From: Enterobacter sp. R4-368 | GTDB lineage: Bacteria; Pseudomonadota; Gammaproteobacteria; Enterobacterales; Enterobacteriaceae | Assembly (NCBI RefSeq): GCF_000410515.1 | Contig: NC_021500.1 | Span: 1,488,001-1,552,000, forward strand | Length of the DNA: 64,000 nt | Direction of reading: 5' to 3' | In this document: positions 46,423-59,204 of the stretch, piece by piece | Layout: every line of letters starts with the position of its first letter | Numbering within the stretch: position 1 is the first letter of the stretch | Position numbers and translations under genes: made by a program | Notes under the pieces: generated by a model | What the model saw: only the letters and a program-made list of their open reading frames with translations | What the model was told of the DNA's origin: nothing | Database searches by the model: none

Positions 46423-48150
46423 ATGATTTCAGGCATTTTAGCATCCCCGGGTATCGCTTTCGGCAAAGCACTGCTGCTGAAAGAAGACGAGATCGTCATC
46501 GACCGGAAGAAAATTTCTGCCGACAAGGTTGACCAGGAAGTTGAGCGTTTCCTGAGCGGTCGTGCCAAAGCATCGGCACAGCTGGAAGCAATCAAAACGA
46601 AAGCGGGTGAAACTTTCGGTGAAGAAAAAGAAGCCATCTTCGAAGGGCATATTATGCTGCTGGAAGATGAGGAGCTGGAGCAGGAAATCATAGCCCTGAT
46701 TAAAGATAAGAACATGACTGCCGATGCGGCAGCGCATGAAGTTATCGAAGGTCAGGCTACAGCCCTGGAAGAGCTGGATGATGAATACCTGAAAGAACGT
46801 GCCGCTGACGTACGTGACATCGGTAAGCGTCTGCTGCGCAACATCCTGGGTATGCCGATTATCGATCTGAGCGCGATTCAGGAAGAAGTAATTCTGGTTG
46901 CGGCCGATCTGACACCGTCAGAAACTGCTCAGCTGAACCTGAAAAAAGTGCTTGGTTTTATCACTGATATCGGTGGTCGTACTTCCCACACGTCTATTAT
47001 GGCACGCTCCCTTGAGTTGCCAGCGATTGTGGGCACAGGTAGCGTCACCACTCAGGTTAAAAATGGCGATTATCTGATCCTCGATGCGGTTAACAATAAA
47101 GTTTACGTTAACCCAAGCGACGAAGAGATTGAGACACTGCGTGCGGCGCAGGCTCAGGTTGCCGAAGAAAAAGCCGAACTGGCGAAACTGAAAGATCTGC
47201 CGGCGATCACCCTTGATGGTCACCAGGTGGAAGTGTGCGCCAACATCGGTACCGTTCGCGATATCGCGGGCGCTGAGCGCAATGGCGCTGAAGGTGTTGG
47301 TCTGTACCGTACCGAATTCCTGTTCATGGATCGTGACGCCCTGCCGACTGAAGAAGAGCAGTTCGACGCCTACAAAGCGGTGGCTGAAGCCTGCGGTTCT
47401 CAGGCAGTTATCGTTCGTACCATGGACATTGGCGGCGACAAAGAGCTGCCGTACATGAATTTTCCGAAAGAAGAGAACCCGTTCCTGGGCTGGCGCGCCG
47501 TACGTATTGCAATGGATCGTAAAGAGATCCTGCGCGATCAGGTACGCGCTATTCTGCGCGCTTCCGCTTTCGGTAAACTGCGAATTATGTTCCCGATGAT
47601 CATCTCTGTTGAAGAAGTGCGCGCACTGAAGAAAGAGATTGAGATCTACAAACAAGAATTGCGTAACGAAGGCAAGGCGTTTGACGAGAGCATTGAAATT
47701 GGCGTGATGGTAGAAACCCCTGCTGCCGCGACAATTGCCCGCCATCTGGCGAAAGAAGTTGATTTCTTTAGTATCGGTACCAATGATTTGACGCAGTACA
47801 CCCTGGCGGTTGACCGTGGTAATGATATGATTTCACATCTTTACCAGCCGATGTCACCGTCTGTACTCACCCTGATCAAGCAAGTTATTGATGCTTCTCA
47901 TGCGGAAGGCAAATGGACTGGCATGTGTGGTGAGCTTGCTGGCGACGAACGTGCTACACTTCTGTTGCTGGGGATGGGTCTGGATGAATTCAGTATGAGC
48001 GCCATTTCTATCCCGCGCATTAAGAAGATTATTCGTAACACAAACTTCGAAGATGCGAAGGTGTTAGCAGAGCAGGCTCTTGCTCAACCGACAACGGACG
48101 AGTTAATGACGCTGGTTAACAAGTTCATTGAAGAAAAAACAATCTGCTAA
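46423..48150 (+). CDS. ptsI: Enzyme I of the PTS (PEP-protein phosphotransferase)
   Basis: 575 residues. Active-site His189 in [15 protein letters not shown], the HPr-binding N-terminal domain, and a C-terminal PEP-binding TIM barrel ([22 protein letters not shown] segment here [19 protein letters not shown], and [16 protein letters not shown], then [18 protein letters not shown]). It transfers phosphate from PEP to HPr and its activity reports the PEP/pyruvate ratio. 50 bp from ptsH, 39 bp to crr. Confidence 0.98.
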   Translation: MISGILASPGIAFGKALLLKEDEIVIDRKKISADKVDQEVERFLSGRAKASAQLEAIKTKAGETFGEEKEAIFEGHIMLLEDEELEQEIIALIKDKNMTADAAAHEVIEGQATALEELDDEYLKERAADVRDIGKRLLRNILGMPIIDLSAIQEEVILVAADLTPSETAQLNLKKVLGFITDIGGRTSHTSIMARSLELPAIVGTGSVTTQVKNGDYLILDAVNNKVYVNPSDEEIETLRAAQAQVAEEKAELAKLKDLPAITLDGHQVEVCANIGTVRDIAGAERNGAEGVGLYRTEFLFMDRDALPTEEEQFDAYKAVAEACGSQAVIVRTMDIGGDKELPYMNFPKEENPFLGWRAVRIAMDRKEILRDQVRAILRASAFGKLRIMFPMIISVEEVRALKKEIEIYKQELRNEGKAFDESIEIGVMVETPAAATIARHLAKEVDFFSIGTNDLTQYTLAVDRGNDMISHLYQPMSPSVLTLIKQVIDASHAEGKWTGMCGELAGDERATLLLLGMGLDEFSMSAISIPRIKKIIRNTNFEDAKVLAEQALAQPTTDELMTLVNKFIEEKTIC

Positions 48151-48189
48151 TCCGCGAGATGCGCCCAAATTACTGCTTAGGAGAAGATC

Positions 48190-48699
48190 ATGGGTTTTTT
48201 CGATAAACTGAAATCTTTGGTTTCTGATGATAAAAAAGACACCGGAACCATTGAGATTATTGCCCCGCTTTCTGGCGATATCGTCAACATTGAAGATGTA
48301 CCGGATGTTGTGTTCGCTGAGAAAATCGTTGGTGATGGCATTGCTATCAAACCGACCGGTAACAAAATGGTAGCCCCGGTTGATGGTACTATCGGTAAAA
48401 TCTTTGAAACCAACCATGCCTTCTCTATCGAATCCGATAGTGGCATTGAACTGTTTGTTCACTTCGGTATCGACACCGTGGAACTGAAAGGTGAAGGTTT
48501 CAAACGCATCGCAGAAGAAGGCCAACGCGTAAAAGTTGGCGACCCGGTAATCGAATTTGATCTGCCGCTGCTGGAAGAGAAAGCCAAGTCAACCCTGACG
48601 CCGGTGGTAATCTCCAACATGGACGAAATCAAAGAGCTTATCAAACTTTCTGGTAGCGTAACCGTGGGTGAAACCCCGGTGATCCGTATCAAAAAGTAA
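48190..48699 (+). CDS. crr: IIA-Glc, glucose-specific PTS component
   Basis: 169 residues. Phosphorylation site His in [12 protein letters not shown] near residue 91, second His (ETNHAFSI) near residue 76. Dephospho-IIA-Glc gives inducer exclusion; the phosphorylated form activates adenylate cyclase. Ends before a strong terminator. Confidence 0.98.
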   Translation: MGFFDKLKSLVSDDKKDTGTIEIIAPLSGDIVNIEDVPDVVFAEKIVGDGIAIKPTGNKMVAPVDGTIGKIFETNHAFSIESDSGIELFVHFGIDTVELKGEGFKRIAEEGQRVKVGDPVIEFDLPLLEEKAKSTLTPVVISNMDEIKELIKLSGSVTVGETPVIRIKK

Positions 48700-48716
48700 T
48701 GCGTAATGCATAAAAG

Positions 48717-48741
48717 AATGGCGCCGAAAGGCGCCATTTTT
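48717..48741 (+). terminator. Terminator of ptsHI-crr
   Basis: 9-bp stem AATGGCGCC / GGCGCCATT, GAAA loop, then T residues. Confidence 0.85.
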
Positions 48742-48744
48742 GCT

Positions 48745-49584
48745 TTACTGCGGCGGTAAAATCAGCTCGTCATAGCCTTTTTCCAGCGTATATCCCATCA
48801 CTTCTACGACCCGATCGCCCGCAGCCTGTATCGCCACATCGAGCGCTTTACCCTGAACAATACCGCTCACCAGTTCAGAACAAAACAGGTCACCAGTACC
48901 TTTGAGATCCGTCGCCACACGCGGATAACCACTGATATGAACCGCATCGGCAGTAACCAGTACCACGTGAATGTGCCCATCTTGCTGCTCAACCGGGGCA
49001 CTGGTGATCGCCACCCAATGCAGCGACGCCGATAGCAGGCCTTTTGCCGCCTCAATCGCACTTTGCAAATCCCGGCATGGCTGACCGCTCAGCACTTCCA
49101 GCTCGAATACATTTGGCGTAATACCCTGTGCCAGTGGCAGCAGATGTTCACGATATGCCTGCGGGATTTCTGGTTTTACGTAAATGCCGCTATCGGTATC
49201 GCCGATCACCGGATCGACCAGAATCAACAGGTGTGGATGTTTTTCCCGCAGCGCCGTGAGCCACTTCGCCAGTAGCTTAATCTGACTGGCGCTACCCATA
49301 TATCCCGTCGTGACCGCTTTAACGCTGCGCAGAACATCACGCTCTTCCAGCGCCTGTAAATAGCCGCTAAACCACTCGTCGGGAATGACGCCGCCGTAAA
49401 AGGTGTCATAGTGCGGCGTGTTACTGAACAGCACCGTCGGCACGGCCAGTACGTTCAAATGGTGCTGGCGAATATTCGGCACCGCTATACTGTTGCCCAC
49501 GCTACCGTAGACAACCTGTGATTGTACGGCAACGATATCGGCCTGCTGCGCCCGAGTCTTATCCCTGAACAGGATCATCTCCAT
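48745..49584 (-). CDS. pdxK: Pyridoxal/pyridoxine/hydroxymethylpyrimidine kinase
   Basis: 279 residues, ribokinase-fold vitamin B6 kinase. Visible are [20 protein letters not shown] at residue 15, [24 protein letters not shown] and the catalytic-Asp loop [17 protein letters not shown]. It phosphorylates B6 vitamers to PLP-family cofactors (salvage). Position after crr, convergent, as in E. coli pdxK. Confidence 0.95.
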   Translation of the reverse strand: MEMILFRDKTRAQQADIVAVQSQVVYGSVGNSIAVPNIRQHHLNVLAVPTVLFSNTPHYDTFYGGVIPDEWFSGYLQALEERDVLRSVKAVTTGYMGSASQIKLLAKWLTALREKHPHLLILVDPVIGDTDSGIYVKPEIPQAYREHLLPLAQGITPNVFELEVLSGQPCRDLQSAIEAAKGLLSASLHWVAITSAPVEQQDGHIHVVLVTADAVHISGYPRVATDLKGTGDLFCSELVSGIVQGKALDVAIQAAGDRVVEVMGYTLEKGYDELILPPQ

Positions 49585-49601
49585 TCAGTCTCCTTAACGG
49601 G

Positions 49602-50513
49602 TTAAATCCCCGCGCCCTGCGAATAACTCTCTTCACCAAATACGCCAGTAGAAAGATAGCGATCGCCGCGATCGCAAATAATGGCGACGATCACCGCGCC
49701 CGGGTTCGCTTTCGCCACCCGCATTGCCCCGGCTACTGCGCCGCCGGAACTGACACCGCAGAAAATGCCTTCCAGTACCGCCAGCGTGCGCATGGTATTT
49801 TCCGCTTCGCGCTGATGGATATCCAGTACCTCATCAACCAGAGACGCGTTAAAAATCCCCGGCATATACTCGGCAGGCCAGCGGCGAATGCCGGGAATAC
49901 TGCTGCCCTCTTCCGGCTGCAAACCGACAATCGTCACTTTTTTATCCTGCTCGCGCAGAAAACGCGATACGCCTGTGATGGTGCCAGTCGTGCCCATACT
50001 GGAGACAAAATGCGTGATTCGCCCGCTGGTCTGCCGCCAGATTTCCGGGCCGGTGGTGGTGTAATGTGCGTAGGGGTTATCCGGGTTGTTAAACTGATCG
50101 AGCAGTTTGCCTTCACCGCGCGCTGACATCGCCAGTGCCAGATCGCGCGCCCCTTCCATTCCCTGCTCTTTGCTGACCAGAATCAACTCCGCCCCGTAGG
50201 CACGCATCGCGGCGCGCCGCTCCTGGCTCATGTTGTCCGGCATCAGCAATTTCATGCGGTAGCCTTTCAGCGCGGCGATCATCGCCAGCGCGATACCTGT
50301 ATTACCGCTGGTCGCTTCAATCAGTACGTCGCCGGGTTTAATCTCCCCACGCTGTTCCGCCTGCACAATCATCGACAGTGCCGCTCTGTCTTTTACCGAT
50401 CCCGCCGGATTGTTGCCTTCCAGTTTGACCCAGATTTCACTCCCGTTGTCCGGGCTCAGGCGTTGCAATTTGACCAGCGGCGTATTGCCAATGGTTTGTT
50501 CTAATGTGTTCAC
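49602..50513 (-). CDS. cysM: Cysteine synthase B
   Basis: 303 residues, PLP fold-type II. PLP Lys in NPAGSVKDRA near residue 41, [14 protein letters not shown], and GTTGTITGVSRFL. It uses sulfide or thiosulfate, giving S-sulfocysteine in the latter case. GTG start at 50513. Downstream of cysA as in E. coli but with a terminator-like hairpin and REP-like element between. Confidence 0.96.
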   Translation of the reverse strand: MNTLEQTIGNTPLVKLQRLSPDNGSEIWVKLEGNNPAGSVKDRAALSMIVQAEQRGEIKPGDVLIEATSGNTGIALAMIAALKGYRMKLLMPDNMSQERRAAMRAYGAELILVSKEQGMEGARDLALAMSARGEGKLLDQFNNPDNPYAHYTTTGPEIWRQTSGRITHFVSSMGTTGTITGVSRFLREQDKKVTIVGLQPEEGSSIPGIRRWPAEYMPGIFNASLVDEVLDIHQREAENTMRTLAVLEGIFCGVSSGGAVAGAMRVAKANPGAVIVAIICDRGDRYLSTGVFGEESYSQGAGI

Positions 50514-50526
50514 AATCGCTGTCCAA

Positions 50527-50558
50527 TAAAAAACCCGGTCGCAGGATGCATACCGGGC
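50527..50558 (-). terminator. Terminator between cysA and cysM
   Basis: On the minus strand a stem CCCGGT / ACCGGG, 12-nt loop, is followed by six T. Confidence 0.65.
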
Positions 50559-50561
50559 TTG

Positions 50562-50595
50562 TAGGCCGGGTAAAGCTGTACGCTATCCGGCAGAA
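50562..50595. repeat. REP-like palindromic element
   Basis: GTAGGCCGGGTAAAG... to ...CGCTATCCGGCAG forms an imperfect hairpin (GCCGGGTA / TATCCGGC) with the sequence style of enterobacterial REP/BIME units, in the cysA-cysM gap. Confidence 0.7.
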
Positions 50596-50614
50596 ACCAC
50601 GTCTGTTTAAGCTA

Positions 50615-51709
50615 TCAGGCAGAATCCGCCAGAGCAAGTTCTGCGCGGGCCTCAATGCGTTCGTTACCGTTATATAAACGGGCATGTTGCAGGCCGACGA
50701 ACAGACGCTCACCGCGCTGGGGGGGATGTTCATCACGCATCACCACGGTCAACGGCTCCGTGTTCCAGCCCAGCGGCTGCACAACCAGTTGGGTGTAATG
50801 ACCCTTCGGACTGGCTTCCAGCACCTGTACCGGCAGCGGAGAATCGAGGCTGGTGCGACGGCTGACATCCACTTCCCACGGGCGCAGGAACAGATCGACA
50901 TCCCCCTGGTAAGCCGGCGTATAACCAAGCGGCCAGCGGTGCGCACCAACATGGAATTGCCCACCGCTCACGGTGCCTTTCAGGCGGTTAACCTCACCCA
51001 TAAACTCCAGCACAAAGCGGGTGGCGGGCTCTCGCCAGACCTGATCCGGCGCATCCGCCTGTTCGATATTGCCCTGGCTCATCACAACGACGCGATCGGC
51101 AACTTCCGTCGCCTCTTCCTGATCGTGCGTCACGAATACGCTGGTGAATTTCAGCTCTTCATGCAACTGGCGCAACCAGCGACGCAGCTCTTTACGCACC
51201 TGCGCATCAAGCGCGCCGAAAGGTTCATCCAGCAACAGGATTTGCGGCTCCACCGCCAGCGCACGCGCCAGCGCTACACGCTGTTTCTGCCCACCGGAAA
51301 GCTGCGCCGGGAAACGGTCCGCCAGATGTGCCAGTTGCACCATCTCCAGCAGTTGCATCACTTTCGCTTTGATCGCCGCCGCATTTGGCCGTTCGCGGCG
51401 CGGCAGCACCGTCAAGCCGAAAGCGATATTGTCGAACACCGTCATATGACGAAACAGCGCATAATGCTGGAACACAAAACCGACGCGGCGCTCGCGCGCA
51501 TGCAAACGGCTGACATCAGTACCATGAAAACGAATGCGCCCGCTGGTCTGATGCTCAAGACCGGCAATAATACGCAGCAACGTGGTTTTACCGGAACCGG
51601 ACGGGCCCAGCAACGCCACCATCTGGCCGGATGGGATATCAAGAGAGATATCATTCAGCACCTGGGTGCGACCAAAAGACTTCTTAATATTGGCAATCTC
51701 AATGCTCAT
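50615..51709 (-). CDS. cysA: Sulfate/thiosulfate ABC transporter ATPase
   Basis: 364 residues. Walker [10 protein letters not shown] near residue 35, signature [17 protein letters not shown], Walker [15 protein letters not shown], switch His in [10 protein letters not shown], and a C-terminal TOBE-type regulatory domain from residue 240. It drives sulfate/thiosulfate import with CysT and CysW. Overlaps cysW by 11 bp. Confidence 0.97.
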   Translation of the reverse strand: MSIEIANIKKSFGRTQVLNDISLDIPSGQMVALLGPSGSGKTTLLRIIAGLEHQTSGRIRFHGTDVSRLHARERRVGFVFQHYALFRHMTVFDNIAFGLTVLPRRERPNAAAIKAKVMQLLEMVQLAHLADRFPAQLSGGQKQRVALARALAVEPQILLLDEPFGALDAQVRKELRRWLRQLHEELKFTSVFVTHDQEEATEVADRVVVMSQGNIEQADAPDQVWREPATRFVLEFMGEVNRLKGTVSGGQFHVGAHRWPLGYTPAYQGDVDLFLRPWEVDVSRRTSLDSPLPVQVLEASPKGHYTQLVVQPLGWNTEPLTVVMRDEHPPQRGERLFVGLQHARLYNGNERIEARAELALADSA

Positions 51710-52574
51710 GATTTCCCTCCTGTTGCTGGCGTTTTTCCTGATTATTCAAACGCCACTGCAACGCACTCTTTAAAAACAACGTCAAAATAGCCATCAACGT
51801 CAGCAGAGCCGCAGCGGTAAACGAACCGACGATGTTGTAATCCTGCTGCAGTAATTCAATTTGCAGCGGCAGCGACAGGGTTTCACCGCGGATAGAACCG
51901 GAAACCACCGACACCGCGCCAAATTCGCCAATCGCCCGCGCGTTAGTGAGCACTACGCCGTACAACAGCGCCCAGCGGATATTCGGTAGCGTCACGCGCT
52001 TGAACATCTGCCAGCCGGACGCGCCAAGCAGAATCGCCGCTTCATCTTCCTGGCTGCCTTGGCTTAACATCACCGGCACCAGTTCACGCACGACAAACGG
52101 GCAAGTCACAAACACGGTAACCAGCACCATGCCCGGCCAGGCGAACATAATTTGCAGATTATGCGCATCCAGCCAGCCGCCAAGTGGGCCGTTTGAGCCA
52201 TAAAACAGCAGATAGATAAGACCTGCGACCACCGGCGACACAGCAAAGGGAATATCCAGCAGCGTCAACAGTAACTGGCGGCCCGGGAAGTTAAAGCGCG
52301 TCACCAGCCAGGCCAGCAACGTGCCGAATATCAGGTTCAGCGGCACCGAGATCAGCGCAACCAGCACCGTCAGCCAGATGGCATGGAGCATGTCGGCGTC
52401 CGCGAGGTTTTCCAGAACTGGCATCAGGCCTTTGCTAAACGCCTGCACGAAAATGTAAACCATCGGCACAACGAGGATAAACGCCGAGACAATCACTCCC
52501 GTGCCAATCAAAAACCATTTGCCCCAGTTCACCTGAGACTTGTCATAGCGTTTCAATTCAGTTATTTCCGCCAT
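51699..52574 (-). CDS. cysW: Sulfate/thiosulfate ABC transporter permease CysW
   Basis: 291 residues, six helices, with the EAA loop [22 protein letters not shown] near residues 170-192. Forms the membrane channel with CysT. Starts at the cysT stop codon and overlaps cysA. Confidence 0.97.
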   Translation of the reverse strand: MAEITELKRYDKSQVNWGKWFLIGTGVIVSAFILVVPMVYIFVQAFSKGLMPVLENLADADMLHAIWLTVLVALISVPLNLIFGTLLAWLVTRFNFPGRQLLLTLLDIPFAVSPVVAGLIYLLFYGSNGPLGGWLDAHNLQIMFAWPGMVLVTVFVTCPFVVRELVPVMLSQGSQEDEAAILLGASGWQMFKRVTLPNIRWALLYGVVLTNARAIGEFGAVSVVSGSIRGETLSLPLQIELLQQDYNIVGSFTAAALLTLMAILTLFLKSALQWRLNNQEKRQQQEGNHEH

Positions 52575-53407
52575 TAGTGACCTACCACACGCTGACCAAA
52601 GCGGCTTTGCAGGGTGTTAATGGAAAACAGCAACAGCAAAGAAGCCGCCAGGATCACCGAGGCAATCGCGCTCGCCGCCGGGTAATCAAACTCCTGCAAG
52701 CGTACAAAAATCATCAACGAGGTCACTTCGGTCTTCCAGGCGATGTTACCGGCGATAAAGATCACCGCGCCAAACTCGCCAAGGCTGCGGGTAAACGACA
52801 ACGCCACGCCCGCCATCAATGCAGGAGAGAGTTCCGGCAGCACCACTTTGCGAAAACTTTGCCAGCGCGTCGCGCCCAGGGTTTCCGCCGCCTCTTCATA
52901 TTCCGGCCCCAGCTCTTCCAGCACCGGCTGAATAGTGCGCACCACAAACGGAATGCTGGTAAATGCCATCGCCACCGCGATACCGAGCCAGGTATAGGTC
53001 ACTTTGATATCAAACTTCGCTAGCCATTCGCCGTAAAAACCATTCACCGAAAACAGCGAGGCCAGCGTCAGACCCGCCACTGCCGTTGGCAGCGCAAAAG
53101 GTAGATCCATCAGCGCATCCAGCAGGGTGCGGCCCGGAAAGCGGTAACGAGTAAGGATCCATGCCATCAGCAAGCCAAACACGCCGTTAAAAACGGAGGC
53201 GACAAAGGCTGCAATCAGCGTGACTTTATAAGCGGCCACAACCTGCGGATTAGTGACCACCTCCCAGTATTGCGCCCAGCTCATCTGCGCCAGCTGCATC
53301 ACCAGTGCGCTCAGTGGCAACAGCAATATCAGACAAACAAAAAACAGGCTGCTGCCAAGGCTTAAACCAAAGCCAGGCAGCACGCGTTTTGATCCTGCAA
53401 ACATCAC
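52574..53407 (-). CDS. cysT: Sulfate/thiosulfate ABC transporter permease CysT (CysU)
   Basis: 277 residues. EAA loop [23 protein letters not shown] near residues 175-197 and a leading hydrophobic helix [20 protein letters not shown]. Overlaps cysP by 4 bp. Partner of CysW and CysA. Confidence 0.97.
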   Translation of the reverse strand: MMFAGSKRVLPGFGLSLGSSLFFVCLILLLPLSALVMQLAQMSWAQYWEVVTNPQVVAAYKVTLIAAFVASVFNGVFGLLMAWILTRYRFPGRTLLDALMDLPFALPTAVAGLTLASLFSVNGFYGEWLAKFDIKVTYTWLGIAVAMAFTSIPFVVRTIQPVLEELGPEYEEAAETLGATRWQSFRKVVLPELSPALMAGVALSFTRSLGEFGAVIFIAGNIAWKTEVTSLMIFVRLQEFDYPAASAIASVILAASLLLLFSINTLQSRFGQRVVGH

Positions 53408-54420
53408 TTACGCCCCGCCGCCAGCAACGTGTCCAGCTCACCACCGCTGGCGAAATGGGTTTTCATCACTTCAGGCCAGGAACCAAACTTGTCCTCTACG
53501 CGGAACAGCGCCGTCTGCGGGAATTTATCGCTCAGTTTCGCCATCACTTCCGGGTTGTTCACGCGATAGTAGTAATCAGTGATGATGGTTTGCGCCTGTG
53601 GGCTGTAAAGCCAGGTGAGATAAGCTTTGGCCGCTTTTTCTGTGCCGTTGGCCTTCACGTTTTTATCCACCCACGCAACCGGGAATTCAGCCAGGATGTT
53701 GACTTTCGGTACGACAACCTCAAAACCCTGCGCTTCATACTGCTTACGGATGTTATTCACTTCCGATTCAAACGAGATCAGCACATCGCCAAGCCCGCGC
53801 TCAACAAAGGTAGTTGTTGCGCCGCGACCGCCGGTGTCGAACACTTCAACGTTTTTGAGGAACTGGGTCATAAACTGCTGAGTTTTGGCTTTGTCGCCGC
53901 CATCCGCCTGATCCGCTGCGCCCCAAGCCGCCAGATAGGTGTAGCGCGCATTGCCGGAGGTTTTCGGGTTCGGGAAAATCAGTTTTACATCACTGCGCAC
54001 CAGATCGTTCCAGTCGTGAATGTTCTTCGGGTTACCTTTGCGAACCAGAAACGCCATCGTTGAGTAGAACGGCGAGCTGTTATTCGGCAAACGGCTCTGC
54101 CAGTCCGCCGGGATCAGGTTGCCTTTGTCGTGCAGGATCTGCACGTCGGTGACCTGGTTATAGGTCACGACGTCCGCTTTCAACCCTTGCAGAATCGCCA
54201 GCGCCTGCTTTGAGGAGCCAGCGTGAGATTGCTTAATGGTCAGCTTGTCACCGCCGTTATCTTTCGCCCATTGCTGTTCGAACGGCGTGTTAAGGGCCGC
54301 AAAGAGCTCGCGTGATACATCATAAGAGCTGTTAAGCAGTTCCGTCGCTTGTGCCTGAGCGGCCCACAGCGTCAGCGCTGCCAGCGTCAGATATCCTTTT
54401 TTCAGTAAGTTAACGGCCAT
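53404..54420 (-). CDS. cysP: Thiosulfate/sulfate-binding periplasmic protein
   Basis: 338 residues. Signal peptide to about residue 25 ([13 protein letters not shown]), then a type II binding fold with [32 protein letters not shown] and [24 protein letters not shown]. Delivers thiosulfate and sulfate to CysTWA. First gene of the cysPTWA(M) operon, under CysB. Confidence 0.97.
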   Translation of the reverse strand: MAVNLLKKGYLTLAALTLWAAQAQATELLNSSYDVSRELFAALNTPFEQQWAKDNGGDKLTIKQSHAGSSKQALAILQGLKADVVTYNQVTDVQILHDKGNLIPADWQSRLPNNSSPFYSTMAFLVRKGNPKNIHDWNDLVRSDVKLIFPNPKTSGNARYTYLAAWGAADQADGGDKAKTQQFMTQFLKNVEVFDTGGRGATTTFVERGLGDVLISFESEVNNIRKQYEAQGFEVVVPKVNILAEFPVAWVDKNVKANGTEKAAKAYLTWLYSPQAQTIITDYYYRVNNPEVMAKLSDKFPQTALFRVEDKFGSWPEVMKTHFASGGELDTLLAAGRK

Positions 54421-54540
54421 TGCGCACCCTTATAAGCTGATGACATTTCGTCACTCAGTTTATTTATAACGGGTGTGAAACCAGTAACGGTTTTATATAC
54501 CAATTGGTGATTTGGAATCAGAAAAGAATATAAGCAGAAG
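54421..54540 (-). promoter_or_regulatory. cysP promoter region (CysB site expected)
   Basis: AT-rich upstream region with inverted-looking CCAATTGG (54499-54506 neighbourhood) and TTATA elements, as expected for the CysB-dependent cysP promoter. Exact boxes not placed. Confidence 0.4.
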
Positions 54541-54547
54541 GGAGTAG

Positions 54548-54567
54548 TGACCGGGTTTCCCCGGTCA
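54548..54567. other. Perfect hairpin between cysP and yfeX
   Basis: 8-bp stem TGACCGGG / CCCGGTCA, 4-nt loop, no T-run on either side. Could aid yfeX termination or stabilise its 3' end. E. coli ucpA and murQP are absent at this point. Confidence 0.5.
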
Positions 54568-54582
54568 GCAGAAGTGCGTGGT

Positions 54583-55482
54583 TTACAGCGCCAGCAGCGT
54601 ATCCAGCGACGGTGCGAAGTAGTAGCCGCCGGTCACCGGCCGGGTAAAACGCAGCATGGCGTCGCGCTTACCGTCGGTATCGCCAAACATGCTCAGCAGT
54701 TGCTGCTCAATGTTGTACAAACGGGCGCAATAGGTGCAGAAATAGAGCCCATGCGTGCCGCTGGCGGTGCCATAAGGCAGGCTCTGACGGACGATTTTCA
54801 GCCCTTTGCCGTTCTCTTTCAGATCAACACGCGTCAGGTGTGACGTGTCCGGGCGCGCATCACCGTCGATCTCTTCATTGGCCTCTTTGGTGCGGCCGAT
54901 CATCATCTCCTGATCGCCCACGCTCATGCGATTAAGCTGCTTGAGGTTATGCTCCCAACGCTGCACCATCACGTAGCTGCCGCCGGCGTCCACGCCATCC
55001 TGAATAATGGCGACCTCGCGACGTTTCTCATCGCCTGCCGGGTTTTCCGTACCATCGATAAAGCCGCTCAAATCGCGCTCTTCCACCCAGCGGAAACCGT
55101 GCGTCTCTTCTTTAACGTCAAGCGCCTCGCCGAACGCCGCCAGCGCGGCCTGAGCGACGGAGAAATTCACATCGTGGCGCAGAGAAAGAATATGGATCAG
55201 CACATCTCGCTGTGTTGCGGGCGCCAGGCCTTTGCCATACGCCGGAAAATCTTTTAGCTCGTCTGCGCCTTCGGCACCGTTCAGTGCGCGCCAGGTCTTG
55301 TTGCCAAAGGCAATAGTCGCGCCCAGCGCCGCATCGGGGAATTGCAATTGAAAGGTCGCCAGCTTATCGGCGAATACGCGGCTCGCCACGCGCAGGGCAT
55401 CGGTGTCCCCTTTCACGTTGGCTTCAATCCAAATCGCCGCACGGCAATGTTCTGGCAAAATGCCGCTTTGAACCTGGGACAT
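54583..55482 (-). CDS. yfeX: YfeX, DyP-type haem peroxidase
   Basis: 299 residues, as E. coli YfeX. DyP signature [11 protein letters not shown], here [11 protein letters not shown] near residue 140 with the catalytic Asp, and the proximal haem His in the C-terminal half (DTSHLTRV region). Cytoplasmic haem peroxidase; reported porphyrinogen oxidation and a debated deferrochelatase activity. ATG at 55482 has an AGGAGG site. Cotranscription with yfeY is limited by a terminator between. Confidence 0.94.
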   Translation of the reverse strand: MSQVQSGILPEHCRAAIWIEANVKGDTDALRVASRVFADKLATFQLQFPDAALGATIAFGNKTWRALNGAEGADELKDFPAYGKGLAPATQRDVLIHILSLRHDVNFSVAQAALAAFGEALDVKEETHGFRWVEERDLSGFIDGTENPAGDEKRREVAIIQDGVDAGGSYVMVQRWEHNLKQLNRMSVGDQEMMIGRTKEANEEIDGDARPDTSHLTRVDLKENGKGLKIVRQSLPYGTASGTHGLYFCTYCARLYNIEQQLLSMFGDTDGKRDAMLRFTRPVTGGYYFAPSLDTLLAL

Positions 55483-55491
55483 GACTCCTCC

Positions 55492-55520
55492 TGGAAAAAA
55501 ACAGGCCACGAAACCGTGGC
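55492..55520 (-). terminator. Terminator between yfeY and yfeX
   Basis: On the minus strand stem GCCACG / CGTGGC with a 4-nt loop, then CTG and seven T. Confidence 0.7.
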
Positions 55521-55575
55521 GATAATCGCGGTATTGTACCTGTTTTTCCCGCAGCAGCAGCGAGTTGAGATCAAA

Positions 55576-56151
55576 TTAACGGCGCCAGATAAACTTGCTC
55601 ACTTTCCAGTTTTTCAGCGCATCATCGGATGGCATCAACCCTTCCGGGCCGCTCCACTGGCCGGTAAACACATAGCTGATATGCTGGCTACCCGGCGCTT
55701 TACACTCTACGCCCACGCTGTCATCGCCCGCGCCTTTCACACAGTTACCGAAAGCTTTATCAAACAGCGAATTGAACGGCGCGCCGATTTTTACCCCTTT
55801 ATCCGTGGCGATACTATTATCGAGCACATCAATACGGCTGACCGCGCCGTTTTCTCCGTTCACCACCAGCGCCAGTTTGTCATCTTTTAGCGCCTCAAAA
55901 TAACGAACGATACTGCCTTTTTCCGTCTTCATGCCGCTACGCAGGTGGTAATCGCCACCCAGCGCATCCTGAATTGCCTGCTCGTTTAGTGGCGTGCTGG
56001 CGGTGATGTTACCAACGCCGTTGTCGCTCACCACGACAGATGAACCAAACCAGTTCCACGGATAGGCCGCAGACCAGTTGACGGAAGCCAGCGTCGAGCA
56101 GCCGGTTAACGCCAGCGGCAGAACGCAAATAAGTGTACGCAGGGATTTCAT
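55576..56151 (-). CDS. yfeY: YfeY, DUF1131 outer-membrane lipoprotein
   Basis: 191 residues. Lipoprotein signal with lipobox LTGC, Cys at residue 18, then a DUF1131 domain (VVSDNGVGNITASTPLNEQ, VKGAGDDSVGVECKAPG). E. coli YfeY is a sigma-E-controlled lipoprotein of unknown role. Placement between yfeX and yfeZ is conserved. Confidence 0.92.
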   Translation of the reverse strand: MKSLRTLICVLPLALTGCSTLASVNWSAAYPWNWFGSSVVVSDNGVGNITASTPLNEQAIQDALGGDYHLRSGMKTEKGSIVRYFEALKDDKLALVVNGENGAVSRIDVLDNSIATDKGVKIGAPFNSLFDKAFGNCVKGAGDDSVGVECKAPGSQHISYVFTGQWSGPEGLMPSDDALKNWKVSKFIWRR

Positions 56152-56211
56152 GCTTCATTCCTTTTATTCATTGAACGCCTGTTGGAGTCCCGGAAGAGAA
56201 AAAAGTGCCGC

Positions 56212-56661
56212 TTAATGTTGAGCAAGGGAAAAACAGGCCCGAAGACGCCGGTTTGTCGCAAGCCACCACAGCGCAAACAGATCGGCGATAACCAGAAACA
56301 GCCCAATCCCGGAGAGCGCCTCGCCGGTAAACCAGCGGCAGGGTTGCCATACCAGCAGCGCCAGTTGCACCAGCAATACCAGCGGGTAGAGTGCGCGCCA
56401 CAGGCGGGGAAAATGATCGCGGCGGCCGCTCAGTAAAAAGGTCAATGCCGCAGGAATACCTGGCAGCAAGCCCAGCCAGAAATCATCATGATCGGGGTAA
56501 AACAATGCGAGCAATGCGTCGCCTTGCCCGCGCGATGCCCCCGCAATAACAAACAGCACCCAGGTGCGTGCCTGTAGCAGCAACACGCACCAGAACAGAA
56601 AAGGGAGTTTCAGACGGCCATGACTGTCGTAATCGGCGGGATAAATCTCAGTACTCTTCAT
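56212..56661 (-). CDS. yfeZ: YfeZ, DUF2919 inner-membrane protein
   Basis: 149 residues with about four hydrophobic helices ([71 protein letters not shown]). DUF2919 family, function unknown. ATG at 56661 was preferred to a TTG two codons upstream. Its start overlaps the ypeA 3' end by 14 bp, so the two are coupled. Confidence 0.9.
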   Translation of the reverse strand: MKSTEIYPADYDSHGRLKLPFLFWCVLLLQARTWVLFVIAGASRGQGDALLALFYPDHDDFWLGLLPGIPAALTFLLSGRRDHFPRLWRALYPLVLLVQLALLVWQPCRWFTGEALSGIGLFLVIADLFALWWLATNRRLRACFSLAQH

Positions 56662-57073
56662 CTTCAATCAAACGCTTGCCCAGACTGGCCGAATCCATAT
56701 GTTCATAACCGAGGCGCTCATACATGCCGATAACCATCTCGTTATCTTCCCGCACCATCAGGTTGATTTTCGGGCAGCCGCGGGCAATCAGCTTTTTCTC
56801 CAGCCGGCTCAACAAGGCGTTAGCGATGCCGCGCCCACGAAACTCAGGATGAACGCCAAGGTAATAAGCCGATCCGCGATGACCGTCATAACCGCCCATC
56901 ACCGTGCCGACCACTTCCCCGCCGACTTCGGCGACCAGAAACAGACTCACATCGTGATTCACTTTGCGTTCAATATCCATTTCCGGATCGTTCCATGGTC
57001 GCAACAGCTCACAACGCTCCCACAAGGTGATCACTTCTTCGAAATCTTCCTGGCGAAAAACGCGTATCTCCAT
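56648..57073 (-). CDS. ypeA: YpeA, GNAT-family acetyltransferase
   Basis: 141 residues as E. coli YpeA. Motif [21 protein letters not shown] near residue 80. GNAT fold; the natural substrate is unknown, and protein-lysine acetylation has been reported for YpeA-type enzymes. ATG at 57073 matches the E. coli MEIRVFRQ start. Divergent from amiA. Confidence 0.94.
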   Translation of the reverse strand: MEIRVFRQEDFEEVITLWERCELLRPWNDPEMDIERKVNHDVSLFLVAEVGGEVVGTVMGGYDGHRGSAYYLGVHPEFRGRGIANALLSRLEKKLIARGCPKINLMVREDNEMVIGMYERLGYEHMDSASLGKRLIEDEEY

Positions 57074-57286
57074 GGTATTCCCCGTCATTTTCAGCTGTGT
57101 AAACGTAGATTATGGCCCTAAGCGCCTCTGTCGCCAATATCCGGCATCTTCAGCACTGAAATTTGGCATAATGTCACTCTGTCACGTATTGAAATGAAAA
57201 GTAAAACATTAGTTCACACGGATAGTCGTAACGGTAAACACGATACGATATAACACCAGGGACCACGAATAAGACAATTCAGGCGT

Positions 57287-59061
<1,775 letters not shown>

Positions 59062-59176
59062 TTTCTTTAATCTCAAGCCGGATAAAGTGCGCTGTTCAAC
59101 GGATATGTCGCTGATGAGGTATTGTTCCGTGCACAGATGTTCCACAGTTTCTGAAACATCGCTACATGTGAACGGG

Positions 59177-59204
59177 AAAAGGGGAGCTGCCGTGCTCCCC
59201 TTTT
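59177..59204 (+). terminator. Terminator of amiA-hemF
   Basis: Stem AAAAGGGGAGC / GCTCCCCTTTT, 11 bp, with a 6-nt loop. Symmetric flanks allow either direction. Confidence 0.85.

Noticed and set aside
46918..47745. 275-codon frame on the minus strand
   Set aside because: Antisense to ptsI.
50684..51790. 368-codon frame on the plus strand
   Set aside because: Antisense to cysA, which has all ABC motifs.
53305..54063. 252-codon frame on the plus strand
   Set aside because: Antisense to cysT/cysP, both clearly real.
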